64,000 nucleotides of DNA, taken from positions 124,001-188,000 of the forward strand of contig NZ_SMBU01000006.1 of the NCBI RefSeq assembly GCF_004342485.1, written 5' to 3'. A model generated the notes under the pieces. That model searched no databases and was not told the DNA's origin. It saw only the letters and a program-made list of their open reading frames with translations. Position numbers and translations under genes: made by a program. Source of the stretch: Roseateles saccharophilus. Its GTDB lineage: Bacteria; Pseudomonadota; Gammaproteobacteria; Burkholderiales; Burkholderiaceae_C. Positions within the stretch are counted from its first letter, which is position 1, and the number at the start of each line of letters is the position of its first letter. Positions 27,057 through 34,588 of the stretch are shown in pieces.

Positions 27057-28333
27057 TCGCGCGGCGCGAACTGCTGGCGGCCGGCGGCCTGGCGCTGGCG
27101 GGCTGCGCGGGCACGCCGCCCGGGGCGGTCCTCGGCCGCGTCGTCGTCGTGGGCGGTGGCTTCGGCGGCGCCACGGCGGCGCGCTACCTGAAGCTCTGGG
27201 GCGGCGCGGCCGTCGACGTGACGCTGGTGGAGCGCAACGAGGGCTTCATCTCCTGCCCGATGTCCAACCTCGTCATCGGCGGCGTGCGCGACGCCTTCAG
27301 TATCAGCCACGGCTATGCGGGCCTGGAGGCCCAGGGCGTGAAGCGCGTGGCGGCCGAGGTCGTCGGCATCGACCCGGCGCGCAAGACCGCCGCGCTGGCC
27401 GATGGCCGCCGCCTCGGCTGGGACCGCCTCGTGCTCGCGCCCGGCATCGGCTTCATGCTCGACGAGGTGCCCGGCCTCGCCGCGGCGCTGGACAGCGGCC
27501 GTGCCGTGCACGCCTGGAAGGCCGGCCTGCAGACCCTGCTGCTGCGCCGGCAGCTGCAGGCCCTGCCCGACGCCGGCGTCGTGCTGATGAGCATCCCGCG
27601 CGCGCCCTACCGCTGCCCGCCCGGGCCCTACGAGCGCGCCTGCCTGATCGCGGCCTATCTGCGTGCCGCCAAGCCGCGCGCCAAGCTGCTGGTGCTGGAT
27701 GCCAACCCCGAGATCCAGAGCAAGCGCGCGCTGTTCGAGCGCGCCTTCGCCCAGCATCACGCCGGCGTGCTGGAGTACCGGCCGAATGCCGAGCTCAAGG
27801 AGGTGACGGCCGACGGCGTCGCGCGCTTCGAGTTCGAGGACGTGCGCGCCGACGTGCTCAACCTGATCCCGCCGCAGCGGGCCGGCGAGCTGGCGGCCGC
27901 CTTCGCCAACGTGAACCGCCGCTGGGTCGGCATCGACTGGCTGACGATGCAGGCTGAAGGTGTGCCGGGCGTGCACGTCGTCGGCGACGCCATCCTGTCG
28001 GCGCCCGGCACGCCGAAGTCCGGCCACCTCGCCAATCAGCAGGCCAAGCTGGCCGCGGCGGCCGTGCTGGCGCTGCTCAAGGGCGAGGCCGTGAACCCGG
28101 CGCCGCTGATGATGAACACCTGCTACAGCTTCGTCACGCCGACCGAGGCCATGCATATCGCCTCGGTCCATCAGTACGACGCCGCCGAGAAGACGATGAA
28201 GCCGGTGCCCGGCGCCGGAGGGCTGTCGCCGGCCGCCAACGTGGCCGAGGCCGGGCTGGCCCATGCCTGGGCCGAGAACATCTGGGCCGATACGCTGGCG
28301 CTGGGGCCGGAATCCGGTCGATCGGGCGTTTAG
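27053..28333 (+). CDS. fccB: flavocytochrome c sulfide dehydrogenase flavoprotein
   Basis: The 426-residue protein has a Tat-like RRELL signal that also contains a lipobox-like LAGC (C18). The FAD-binding GGGFGGATAARYL and VHVVGDAI segments follow. The redox cysteines expected for FCSD are visible in YRCPPGPYERAC and NTCYSFVTP. In the periplasm the enzyme oxidises sulfide to sulfur or polysulfide and reduces cytochrome c. The double signal suggests it may be anchored as a lipoprotein. It forms a two-gene operon with the cytochrome gene; no sox genes are nearby. Confidence 0.88.
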   Translation: MIARRELLAAGGLALAGCAGTPPGAVLGRVVVVGGGFGGATAARYLKLWGGAAVDVTLVERNEGFISCPMSNLVIGGVRDAFSISHGYAGLEAQGVKRVAAEVVGIDPARKTAALADGRRLGWDRLVLAPGIGFMLDEVPGLAAALDSGRAVHAWKAGLQTLLLRRQLQALPDAGVVLMSIPRAPYRCPPGPYERACLIAAYLRAAKPRAKLLVLDANPEIQSKRALFERAFAQHHAGVLEYRPNAELKEVTADGVARFEFEDVRADVLNLIPPQRAGELAAAFANVNRRWVGIDWLTMQAEGVPGVHVVGDAILSAPGTPKSGHLANQQAKLAAAAVLALLKGEAVNPAPLMMNTCYSFVTPTEAMHIASVHQYDAAEKTMKPVPGAGGLSPAANVAEAGLAHAWAENIWADTLALGPESGRSGV

Positions 28334-28358
28334 AGTCGCGCCCGACCGCACCGGGAAT

Positions 28359-29801
28359 ATGGCCTCAAGTCTCGAACTCGATCTGCACATCGCCGCGCGT
28401 GGCTCGCGCCTGGCCAGCCTGCACGCGGCGCTGCGCGAGGCCATCGCCAGCGGCCGGCTCGCGCCGGGCCTGCGCCTGCCTTCGTCGCGCGAGCTCGCGG
28501 CCAGCGTGGGCGTGTCGCGCAACACGGCCGTGGCGGCCTACGAGCTGCTGGCGTCCGAGGGCTGGCTGGAGTCGCGCGGCGGCGCGGGCAGCTTCGTCGC
28601 GGAGCTGCCGCGGGCCGTGGTGCAGGTATCGGACCGCGCCAGCGTCGCCCCCTGGGCCGACAGCCCCTGGCTGCGCGGCGAGCTGTCGGCGCTGCCGGCG
28701 CCCGGCGCCCACAGCCCGGCGCCGGCCTATCGCTTCATGACCGGTGTGCCCGACATCGCGGGCTTCCCCTTCGAGGTGCTGCGCCGCCTGCAGACGCGCG
28801 CGTTGCAGGCCGTCGCGCGCGAGCCGGCGCGCTACTCGCGCCCGCAGGGCCTGCCGGCGCTGCGCGAGGCCATCGCCGGCCATGTGTCGTCGTCGCGGGC
28901 CGTGGCCTGCACGGCGGACGACGTCATCATCACGGCCGGCGCGCAGCAGGCCTTCGACCTGATTGCGCGCGTGCTCGTCACGCCGGGCCGCACGACGGCC
29001 GCCGTCGAGGACCCGGGCTATCCGCCGCTGCGCGCCGCGCTGATGGCGGCCGGGGCGCGGCTGGCGCCGGTGCCGGTGGACCGCGAGGGCCTGGTCGTCG
29101 ACGCGCTGCCGGCCGGTGCGCGCATCGTCTGCGTGACGCCCTCGCACCAGTTCCCGCTCGGCGTGGCCCTGTCGCTGGCACGGCGGCGCGAGCTGCTGAA
29201 CTGGGCGGCGCGTGAGCAGGCCGTCATCGTCGAGGACGACTACGACGGCGAGTTCCGCTTCACGCCGCGGCCGCTGGACGCGCTCAAGACACTGGACCGC
29301 GACGGCCGCGTGTTCTACGTCGGCACCCTGTCCAAGAGCATGTTGCCGGTGCTGCGCATCGGCTTCATCGTCGCGCCGGCCTGGGCGCGCGAGGCCCTCG
29401 TCGCGGCCAGGCAGGTGGCCGACATCGGCGCGCCGGCGCTGATGCAGCGGGCTGTGGCGGACTTCATCGGCGAGGGCCATCTGCTGCGCCATGTGCGGCG
29501 CATGCGCGCCGAATACGCCGAACGGCGCGGCGTGCTGGAGCAGATGCTGGTGCGCCATCTCGGCGCGCGCGCCGACATCTACCCCGCCATCGCCGGCCTG
29601 CACCTGTCCGCGGCCCTGGCCGGCGACTGCACCGAGCTGGCGCGGCGGGCCTGGCAGGCCGGCGTGGGTGTCGAGCCGCTGAGCCGTTACCGCCTGGCGG
29701 CCGGCGGCGTGGACGGCCTGGTGTTCGGCTATGGCGCGATCAGCGCGGCGCGCATCCCCGAGGCCGTGCGGCGCCTGGCCGAAGCGCTTGGCACCCTCTG
29801 A
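28359..29801 (+). CDS. MocR-type regulator (GntR plus aminotransferase domain)
   Basis: The 480-residue protein has an N-terminal winged helix (LRLPSSRELAASVGVSRNTA with GWLESRGGAGSFV). A fold-type I aminotransferase domain follows, with the PLP lysine in GTLSKSMLPVLR and VEDDYDGEFR upstream. MocR proteins use a PLP-bound domain as an effector sensor; PdxR (vitamin B6) and GabR (GABA) are the characterised cases. No pdx or gab genes are near, so its target is not known. The gene starts 25 bp after the sulfide dehydrogenase gene in the same direction. Confidence 0.92.
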   Translation: MASSLELDLHIAARGSRLASLHAALREAIASGRLAPGLRLPSSRELAASVGVSRNTAVAAYELLASEGWLESRGGAGSFVAELPRAVVQVSDRASVAPWADSPWLRGELSALPAPGAHSPAPAYRFMTGVPDIAGFPFEVLRRLQTRALQAVAREPARYSRPQGLPALREAIAGHVSSSRAVACTADDVIITAGAQQAFDLIARVLVTPGRTTAAVEDPGYPPLRAALMAAGARLAPVPVDREGLVVDALPAGARIVCVTPSHQFPLGVALSLARRRELLNWAAREQAVIVEDDYDGEFRFTPRPLDALKTLDRDGRVFYVGTLSKSMLPVLRIGFIVAPAWAREALVAARQVADIGAPALMQRAVADFIGEGHLLRHVRRMRAEYAERRGVLEQMLVRHLGARADIYPAIAGLHLSAALAGDCTELARRAWQAGVGVEPLSRYRLAAGGVDGLVFGYGAISAARIPEAVRRLAEALGTL

Positions 29802-29873
29802 ATTACCGAACTTGGCTCTGTGACGACGGTGGCCGCCTGCCTACGCTGGCGGCTCGATTCACGAGAGAGCCCC

Positions 29874-30683
29874 ATGCCCCATTTCATGTGCCGCACCTGC
29901 GGCAGCGAGCACGAAGACAGCCCGCGCGCGCCGATGCTCTGCCCCATCTGCACCGACGAGCGCCAGTACGTCGGCTGGCAGGGCCAGGCCTGGACGACGC
30001 ATGAGGAACTGGCCGCCACCCACCGCAACCGGTTGGAGATGGACCAGGGCCTGTTCGGCGTCGGCATCTCGCCCAATTTCGCGATCCCGCAGCGCGCGCT
30101 GCACCTGCCCGAGGCCGGTGTGCTGTGGGAGAGCACGGCCCTGGTCACGCCCGAGGCGGTGGCGGAGCTGAAGCGGCGCGGCGGCGTCGAGCGCATCTGC
30201 ATCTCCCACCCGCATTTCTACGCGGCCATGGTGCGCTGGAGCGAAGCCCTGAGCGGCGTGCCCATCTTCGTGCACGAGAACGACCGCCAATGGGTCAGCC
30301 GCAGCTCGCGCTGGCTGGAGTTCTGGCGCGGCGACACGCTGGACCTGGGCCGCGGCGCGACGCTGCTGCGCTGCCCGGGCCACTTCCCCGGCAGCACCGT
30401 GCTGCACTGGCAGGGCGGGGGCCGGGCGCTGCTGCTGGCGGGCGACTCGCTACACGTGACGCAGGACAGGCGCCATGTGAGCTTCATGTACAGCGTGCCC
30501 AACCACGTGCCAGCGCGGCCGGTGCTGGTGCGGGAGACGCAGGCGCGGCTGCGCGGCGTGCATTTCGACGACGTCTACGGCTTCACCTGGGGCCTGAACA
30601 TCATCGGCCGCGGCCGTGCCGCGGTGGATGCGTCCTTCGAGCGCTATTTCGGCATGGTCGGTCAGGCGGCTTTTTCGACGTGA
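29874..30683 (+). CDS. metallo-beta-lactamase-fold protein with N-terminal zinc ribbon
   Basis: The 269-residue protein starts with a rubredoxin-like zinc ribbon (CRTCGSEH and CPICTDE, four cysteines). It continues as an MBL-fold enzyme in which ISHPHFYAAM replaces the usual HxHxDH motif. A histidine in CPGHFPGSTVLHW and an Asp in LLLAGDSLHV occupy the later metal sites. The canonical HxHxDH is therefore degenerate, and metal binding is uncertain. Substrate is unknown. GAGAGAG precedes the ATG. The last 22 bp overlap the convergent nrtD gene. Confidence 0.75.
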   Translation: MPHFMCRTCGSEHEDSPRAPMLCPICTDERQYVGWQGQAWTTHEELAATHRNRLEMDQGLFGVGISPNFAIPQRALHLPEAGVLWESTALVTPEAVAELKRRGGVERICISHPHFYAAMVRWSEALSGVPIFVHENDRQWVSRSSRWLEFWRGDTLDLGRGATLLRCPGHFPGSTVLHWQGGGRALLLAGDSLHVTQDRRHVSFMYSVPNHVPARPVLVRETQARLRGVHFDDVYGFTWGLNIIGRGRAAVDASFERYFGMVGQAAFST

Positions 30684-31462
30684 GCGTGGCGGGTGTAGAG
30701 GAAGGCTATGACTTGCTTGCGCGCCGCCGCATAGCGCGGGTCCTCGGCCAGCTCCACGCGCACGCGCGGTCGCGGGATGCCCACCTCCAGGATCTCGCCG
30801 ATGGTGGCCGCCGGCCCGTTGGTCATCATGACGATGCGGTCCGAGAGCAGCACCGCCTCGTCCACGTCGTGCGTGACCATGACCACGGTGCTGTGCGTGC
30901 GCGCGACGATCTTCAGCAGCTCGTCCTGCAGCCGTGCCCGCGTCAGCGCGTCCAGCGCGCCGAAGGGCTCGTCCATCAGCAGCACCTTGGGCTCCATGGC
31001 CAGCGCGCGGGCGATGCCGACGCGCTGCTTCATGCCGCCCGAGATCTCGTGCGGGCGCTTGGTGCTTGCGTGGCTCATGCCCACCAGCTCCAGCGCGGCG
31101 CGGGCGCGCAGGTGCAGGCGCGCGCCGGGCTCCTTGCCGCCGAAGACGGACTCCACGGCCAGCAGCACGTTCTCCAGGCAGGTCAGCCAGGGTAGCAGGG
31201 AGTGGTTCTGGAACACGACGGCGCGCTCCGGCCCGGGCGCGGCAATCTCGCGGCCGTCGCAGATCAGCGCGCCCTCGCTGGGCTGCAGCAGGCCGGCGAT
31301 CAGGTTGAGCAGCGTGGACTTGCCGCAGCCCGAGTGGCCGATCAGCGAGATGAACTCGCCGCGCTGCACGTCGAGGTTGATGCCCTGCAGCGCGTGGAAG
31401 CGCCCCTTGCGGGTGTTGAACACCATCTCGGCGTTCTGGACCTCGATGAAGGGTTTGGTCAT
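30662..31462 (-). CDS. nrtD: nitrate/nitrite-type ABC transporter ATP-binding protein
   Basis: The 266-residue ATPase has Walker A (GHSGCGKSTLLN), signature (ISGGMKQRVGIARAL) and Walker B (KVLLMDEPFGALD). The length and the TRLTEN-like group resemblance (nitrate/sulfonate/taurine ATPases) fit NrtD, since the two genes upstream are the matching permease and binding protein. It powers uptake across the inner membrane. It is last in the operon; no nitrate or nitrite reductase gene follows in the window, because the next gene is convergent. Confidence 0.9.
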   Translation of the reverse strand: MTKPFIEVQNAEMVFNTRKGRFHALQGINLDVQRGEFISLIGHSGCGKSTLLNLIAGLLQPSEGALICDGREIAAPGPERAVVFQNHSLLPWLTCLENVLLAVESVFGGKEPGARLHLRARAALELVGMSHASTKRPHEISGGMKQRVGIARALAMEPKVLLMDEPFGALDALTRARLQDELLKIVARTHSTVVMVTHDVDEAVLLSDRIVMMTNGPAATIGEILEVGIPRPRVRVELAEDPRYAAARKQVIAFLYTRHAHVEKAA

Positions 31463-31466
31463 GGCT

Positions 31467-32375
31467 TCAGTCCCCGTCGAAAGTGAAATGCTTGGCGAGG
31501 GCCATCAACGCCCATTCGAGCAGCAGCCCGACGATGCCGATGACGAAGATCGCGATGATGATGTGGGCGACGTTGAGGTTGTTCCACTCGTCCCAGACCC
31601 AGAAGCCGATGCCGACGCCGCCGGTCAGCATCTCGGCCGCGACGATGACCAGCCAGGCCGTGCCGACCGACAGGCGCACGCCGGTCAGCACATAGGGCAG
31701 CACGGCGGGCAGCAGGATGCGGGTGATGACGCGCCACTCACTGAGCTTGAGCACGCGGGCGACGTTGAGATAGTCCTCGGGTACGCGCTGCACGCCGACC
31801 GCGGTGTTGACCACCATGGGCCAGATCGAGCAGATGAAGATGGTCCAGATCGCGGCCGGGTTGGCGCTCTTGAAGGCCAGCAGGCCGATGGGCAGCCAGG
31901 CCAGCGGCGACACCGGCTTGAGCAGCGCGACCAGCGGCGACACCATGCGGCTGGCGAACTCGAAGCGCCCGACGACGAAGCCCAGCGGGATGCCCACCAG
32001 CGCCGCGAGGCCGAAGCCCATGGCCACGCGACTCAGCGAGTTCAGGATGTTCCAGCCTATGCCCTGATCGTTGGGGCCGTTGCGGTAGAAGGGGTCGGAG
32101 AAGAGCTGCACGGCGGCATCCCAGGTGGCCGCCGGGGTCGGGAAGCTGCCGCCCTTCAGCGTGGCCAGCGCCCAGATGCCGATGAGCAGCGCCAGGCCGA
32201 GCACCGGCGGCAGCACGCGCAGTGCGACGGCGCGCCAGTCGATGGGGCGCCTGGCTCGGGCAGGCCTGACCCGGGGCGGCGCCATGGCCGCTGCGGGGCG
32301 TCCGGCCGGGGCCGGCGTCGGGTTGGCTGCGGCGGCGGCGCCGTCGGCGGGCGAATGGAAGACTGCGGACACCAT
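31467..32375 (-). CDS. nrtB: nitrate/nitrite-type ABC transporter permease
   Basis: The 302-residue membrane protein has a long Pro/Ala-rich cytosolic N-terminus, then about six membrane helices. The permease signature is visible in LLPAVLPYVLTGVRLSVGTAW, shown in part as VLPYVLTGVRLSVGTAW. The segment MVVNTAVGVQRVPEDYLNVA is typical of NrtB/NtrB. It forms the membrane channel of the transporter. The gene starts 2 bp after nrtA and ends 4 bp before nrtD, so all three are one operon. Confidence 0.92.
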   Translation of the reverse strand: MVSAVFHSPADGAAAAANPTPAPAGRPAAAMAPPRVRPARARRPIDWRAVALRVLPPVLGLALLIGIWALATLKGGSFPTPAATWDAAVQLFSDPFYRNGPNDQGIGWNILNSLSRVAMGFGLAALVGIPLGFVVGRFEFASRMVSPLVALLKPVSPLAWLPIGLLAFKSANPAAIWTIFICSIWPMVVNTAVGVQRVPEDYLNVARVLKLSEWRVITRILLPAVLPYVLTGVRLSVGTAWLVIVAAEMLTGGVGIGFWVWDEWNNLNVAHIIIAIFVIGIVGLLLEWALMALAKHFTFDGD

Positions 32376-32377
32376 GG

Positions 32378-33625
32378 TCAGGCCTTGATCTTGAAGCTGT
32401 CGGCGTACTTCGCCGGATCCTTGCCATCCCAGACAAGGCCGTCGATGAACTTGGCTGTGCGGAAGTCGCTCCTGGGCACGCTGATGCCCATCGCGCCAGC
32501 GACCTGCTTGTAGAGCGCCGTCTGGTTGACCTGCCGGGCCACCGCGAGGTAGTCGGGGTGGGACTTGAGCAGGCCCCAGCGCTTGTGCTGGGTCAGGAAC
32601 CACATGCCGTCGGACAGGTAGGGGTAGTTGACCGCACCATCGTTGAAGAACTTCATGTGGTCGGGGTCGTCCCAGGTCCGGCCCAGGCCGTTCTGGTAGC
32701 GGCCCAGGATGCGCTGGTTGATCGCGTCGACGCTGGTGTTGATATAGGCCTTCTGTGCGACGGTCTCGGCCATCTTGAGCTTGTTGGACAGGCTGGCGTC
32801 GATCCAGCGGCTGGCCTCCAGCACGGCCATCATCACGGCGCGCGTGGTGTTGGGGTACTTCCGGACGAACTCGGCCGTCGTGCCCAGCACCTTCTCGGGG
32901 TGGTCCTTCCAGATGTCCTGCGTCGTGTTGGCCGTGATGCCGATGCCGTCCATGATGGCGCGGTGGTTCCAGGGCTCGCCGACGCAGAAGCCGTCCATAT
33001 TGCCCACGCGCATATTGGCCACCATCTGCGGCGGCGGCACGGTGATGAGCTTGGCGCCGGACAGCGGGTTGACGCCCGCCGCCGCCAGCCAGTAGTGCAT
33101 CCACATCGCATGCGTACCGGTCGGGAAGGTGCCCGCGAAGGTGTACTCGCGCGGGTTGGCGGCCATCAGCTTGGCCAGCGAGGGGCCGTCCACCGCGCCC
33201 TTGTCGGCCAGCGCCTTGGACAGCGTGATGGCCTGGCCGTTGTGGTTCAGCGCCATCAGCACGGCCATGTCCTTTTTCGGGCCGGCCGTGCCCAGGTGCA
33301 CGCCGTAGACCAGGCCGTAGAGCACATGGGCCATGTCGAGCTCGCCGTTGACGAGCTTGTCGCGCACGCCGGCCCAGGAGGCCTCCTTGCTGGGCACGAT
33401 GCGCACGCCGTACTTCCTGTCGAAGCCCAGCACCGCGGCCATCACGACCGAGGCGCAGTCGGTCAGCGGGATGAAGCCGATGCGCACCTCCTCCTTCTCG
33501 GGCTTGTCCGAGCCCTGGGCCCAGGCGCCGCCGGCAAGGCCGGTGACGGGCAGGGCCGCCGCGGCGGCCAGCAGGCGGCGGCGGGCCGGGTCGGGCGTGG
33601 TGGGCGAGAGGTCGCGGACGGTCAT
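32378..33625 (-). CDS. nrtA: nitrate/nitrite-type ABC transporter substrate-binding protein
   Basis: The 415-residue product has a Tat signal (ARRRLLAAAAALP) ending near GGAWA-Q. The mature part has family features of NrtA/CmpA: VRIGFIPLTDCASVVMA, NMRVGNMDGFCVGEPWN and AVNYPYLSDGMWFLTQ. Nitrate, nitrite or cyanate are the usual ligands; bicarbonate (CmpA) is less likely given the NasT-like regulator next to it. AGGAG lies before the ATG at 33625. The 316-bp leader holds a sigma-54 promoter and hairpins. Confidence 0.9.
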   Translation of the reverse strand: MTVRDLSPTTPDPARRRLLAAAAALPVTGLAGGAWAQGSDKPEKEEVRIGFIPLTDCASVVMAAVLGFDRKYGVRIVPSKEASWAGVRDKLVNGELDMAHVLYGLVYGVHLGTAGPKKDMAVLMALNHNGQAITLSKALADKGAVDGPSLAKLMAANPREYTFAGTFPTGTHAMWMHYWLAAAGVNPLSGAKLITVPPPQMVANMRVGNMDGFCVGEPWNHRAIMDGIGITANTTQDIWKDHPEKVLGTTAEFVRKYPNTTRAVMMAVLEASRWIDASLSNKLKMAETVAQKAYINTSVDAINQRILGRYQNGLGRTWDDPDHMKFFNDGAVNYPYLSDGMWFLTQHKRWGLLKSHPDYLAVARQVNQTALYKQVAGAMGISVPRSDFRTAKFIDGLVWDGKDPAKYADSFKIKA

Positions 33626-33711
33626 CACGGGCTCCTGGGAAATGCAAGCGAAACGACGGCGCGACCGGGCTTCACCGCGGCGGCCGGGGCCGCGCGGGAA
33701 AAGGGGAGGTC

Positions 33712-33785
33712 GGACGCCGTTGTCCTGAAGCGCCGGCCGATTCATCAGCCGGCCGGCCCAAGAGGCCTGCGCCATTGCAGGCCTC
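33712..33785 (-). promoter_or_regulatory. nrt leader with two hexaloop hairpins, candidate ANTAR target
   Basis: The minus-strand leader of nrtA begins with a perfect 9-bp stem (GAGGCCTGC / GCAGGCCTC, 33762-33785) that closes the six-base loop AATGGC. Further on, a short 4-bp stem (GGAC / GTCC, 33712-33725) closes the six-base loop AACGGC. Both loops have A at position 1 and G at position 4, the known ANTAR recognition pattern. Between them a strong hairpin with 8-bp arms (33732-33757) could serve as the alternative structure. The structures are read directly; binding by the NasT-like protein is inferred. Confidence 0.6.
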
Positions 33786-33795
33786 ATCCCGTTTC

Positions 33796-33812
33796 AGCAG
33801 ATTGCGTGCCAG
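33796..33812 (-). promoter_or_regulatory. sigma-54 promoter of the nrt operon
   Basis: The minus strand reads CTGGCACGCAATCTGCT. The GG and GC dinucleotides are separated by exactly 10 bases, and TGGCACG matches the -24 consensus fully; the -12 part CTGC differs by one base from TTGC. The predicted start falls near 33785, at the beginning of the first leader hairpin. RpoN control of nitrate uptake fits NtrC-dependent nitrogen regulation. Confidence 0.75.
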
Positions 33813-33941
33813 GTTTGAAGAGGCCGCCGCGGGCTCGCGCCGCACGCGCCCGGCGCAGGGCTGCGCCGCACCGGGCGGCCTGCGCCGGCGCGGTGCGTGC
33901 TTGTTGGTGCGGGATGCCCCAGTTCGGGCCTTGCGCGGTTC

Positions 33942-34559
33942 TCAGCGCGGGCGCAGCAGCTGGTCGGCGTCGATCAGGCGCGCGGCCACGGCGGCGAGGG
34001 TCTGGCCGCCATCCATTGCGAGCTGGCGCAGGCGCTGGAAGGCGGCCTCCTCGTCGAGGCCCTGCTCGCGCATCAGGATGCCGCGGGCGCGTTCGACGAG
34101 CTTGCGTTCGGCGAGCTGGGTCTGGGCCAGGCGCAGCTCGCGCTGCAGGGCCTGGTCGTGCTCGAATCGGGCCAGCGCCAGCTGCAGCAGCGCGCCCAGG
34201 CGCTGCGGCGGCAGGCCGGCCAGCTGCAGCGCGCTGACGCCGGCGGCCAGCGCGGCGCGCATCTGCGCGGGCGTCATCTGCTCGGCCACCAGCAGCACCG
34301 GGCGGGGCAACTGGGCCTGGGCCTGGCCGAGCTGCTCCAGCAGCTCGGGCGTGGGTTGCTCGCAGTCGATCAGCAGCAGCTCGGGCGCCTGGCGCACGAG
34401 CACGCTGCCGAGCGCGTCGGGGTCGGTGACGAGGTCGATCACGTCGACGAGCTGGCAGCGCAGGCGGATCAGCTCCAGCCGGATGACGGGGCTGCGGCGC
34501 TGGCCGGCATCGGCCAGCAGCACGCGCAGGCCGGCCAATGAAAACGGGGGCATGTCCAT
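33942..34559 (-). CDS. NasT-like ANTAR-domain response regulator
   Basis: The 205-residue protein has a receiver-like N-terminal part (LRVLLADAG ... LLLIDCEQPTPELLE). The acceptor region is weakly conserved, and the C-terminal ANTAR helices follow (QLAERKLVERARGILMREQG, then LDEEAAFQRLRQLAMDGGQ). ANTAR proteins bind paired hexaloop hairpins in nascent RNA and prevent termination; NasT does this for nitrate assimilation operons. It stands upstream of nrtA on the same strand. The start is uncertain: ATG at 34559 or 34553 both lie inside a terminator-like hairpin, so a later start (for example TTG at LAGLRVLL) is possible. Confidence 0.75.
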   Translation of the reverse strand: MDMPPFSLAGLRVLLADAGQRRSPVIRLELIRLRCQLVDVIDLVTDPDALGSVLVRQAPELLLIDCEQPTPELLEQLGQAQAQLPRPVLLVAEQMTPAQMRAALAAGVSALQLAGLPPQRLGALLQLALARFEHDQALQRELRLAQTQLAERKLVERARGILMREQGLDEEAAFQRLRQLAMDGGQTLAAVAARLIDADQLLRPR

Positions 34560-34567
34560 GCCCCCGT
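34544..34567 (-). terminator. perfect hairpin with T-tract, end of the dct operon
   Basis: The arms ACGGGGGCATG and CATGCCCCCGT are exact reverse complements with a 2-base centre, followed on the minus strand by TTTTC. It lies 22 bp after the dctM stop, so it looks like the intrinsic terminator of dctPQM. Unusually it covers both candidate ATG starts of the NasT-like gene. Confidence 0.65.
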
Positions 34568-34588
34568 GTTGCAACTACCGTGCCGCGC

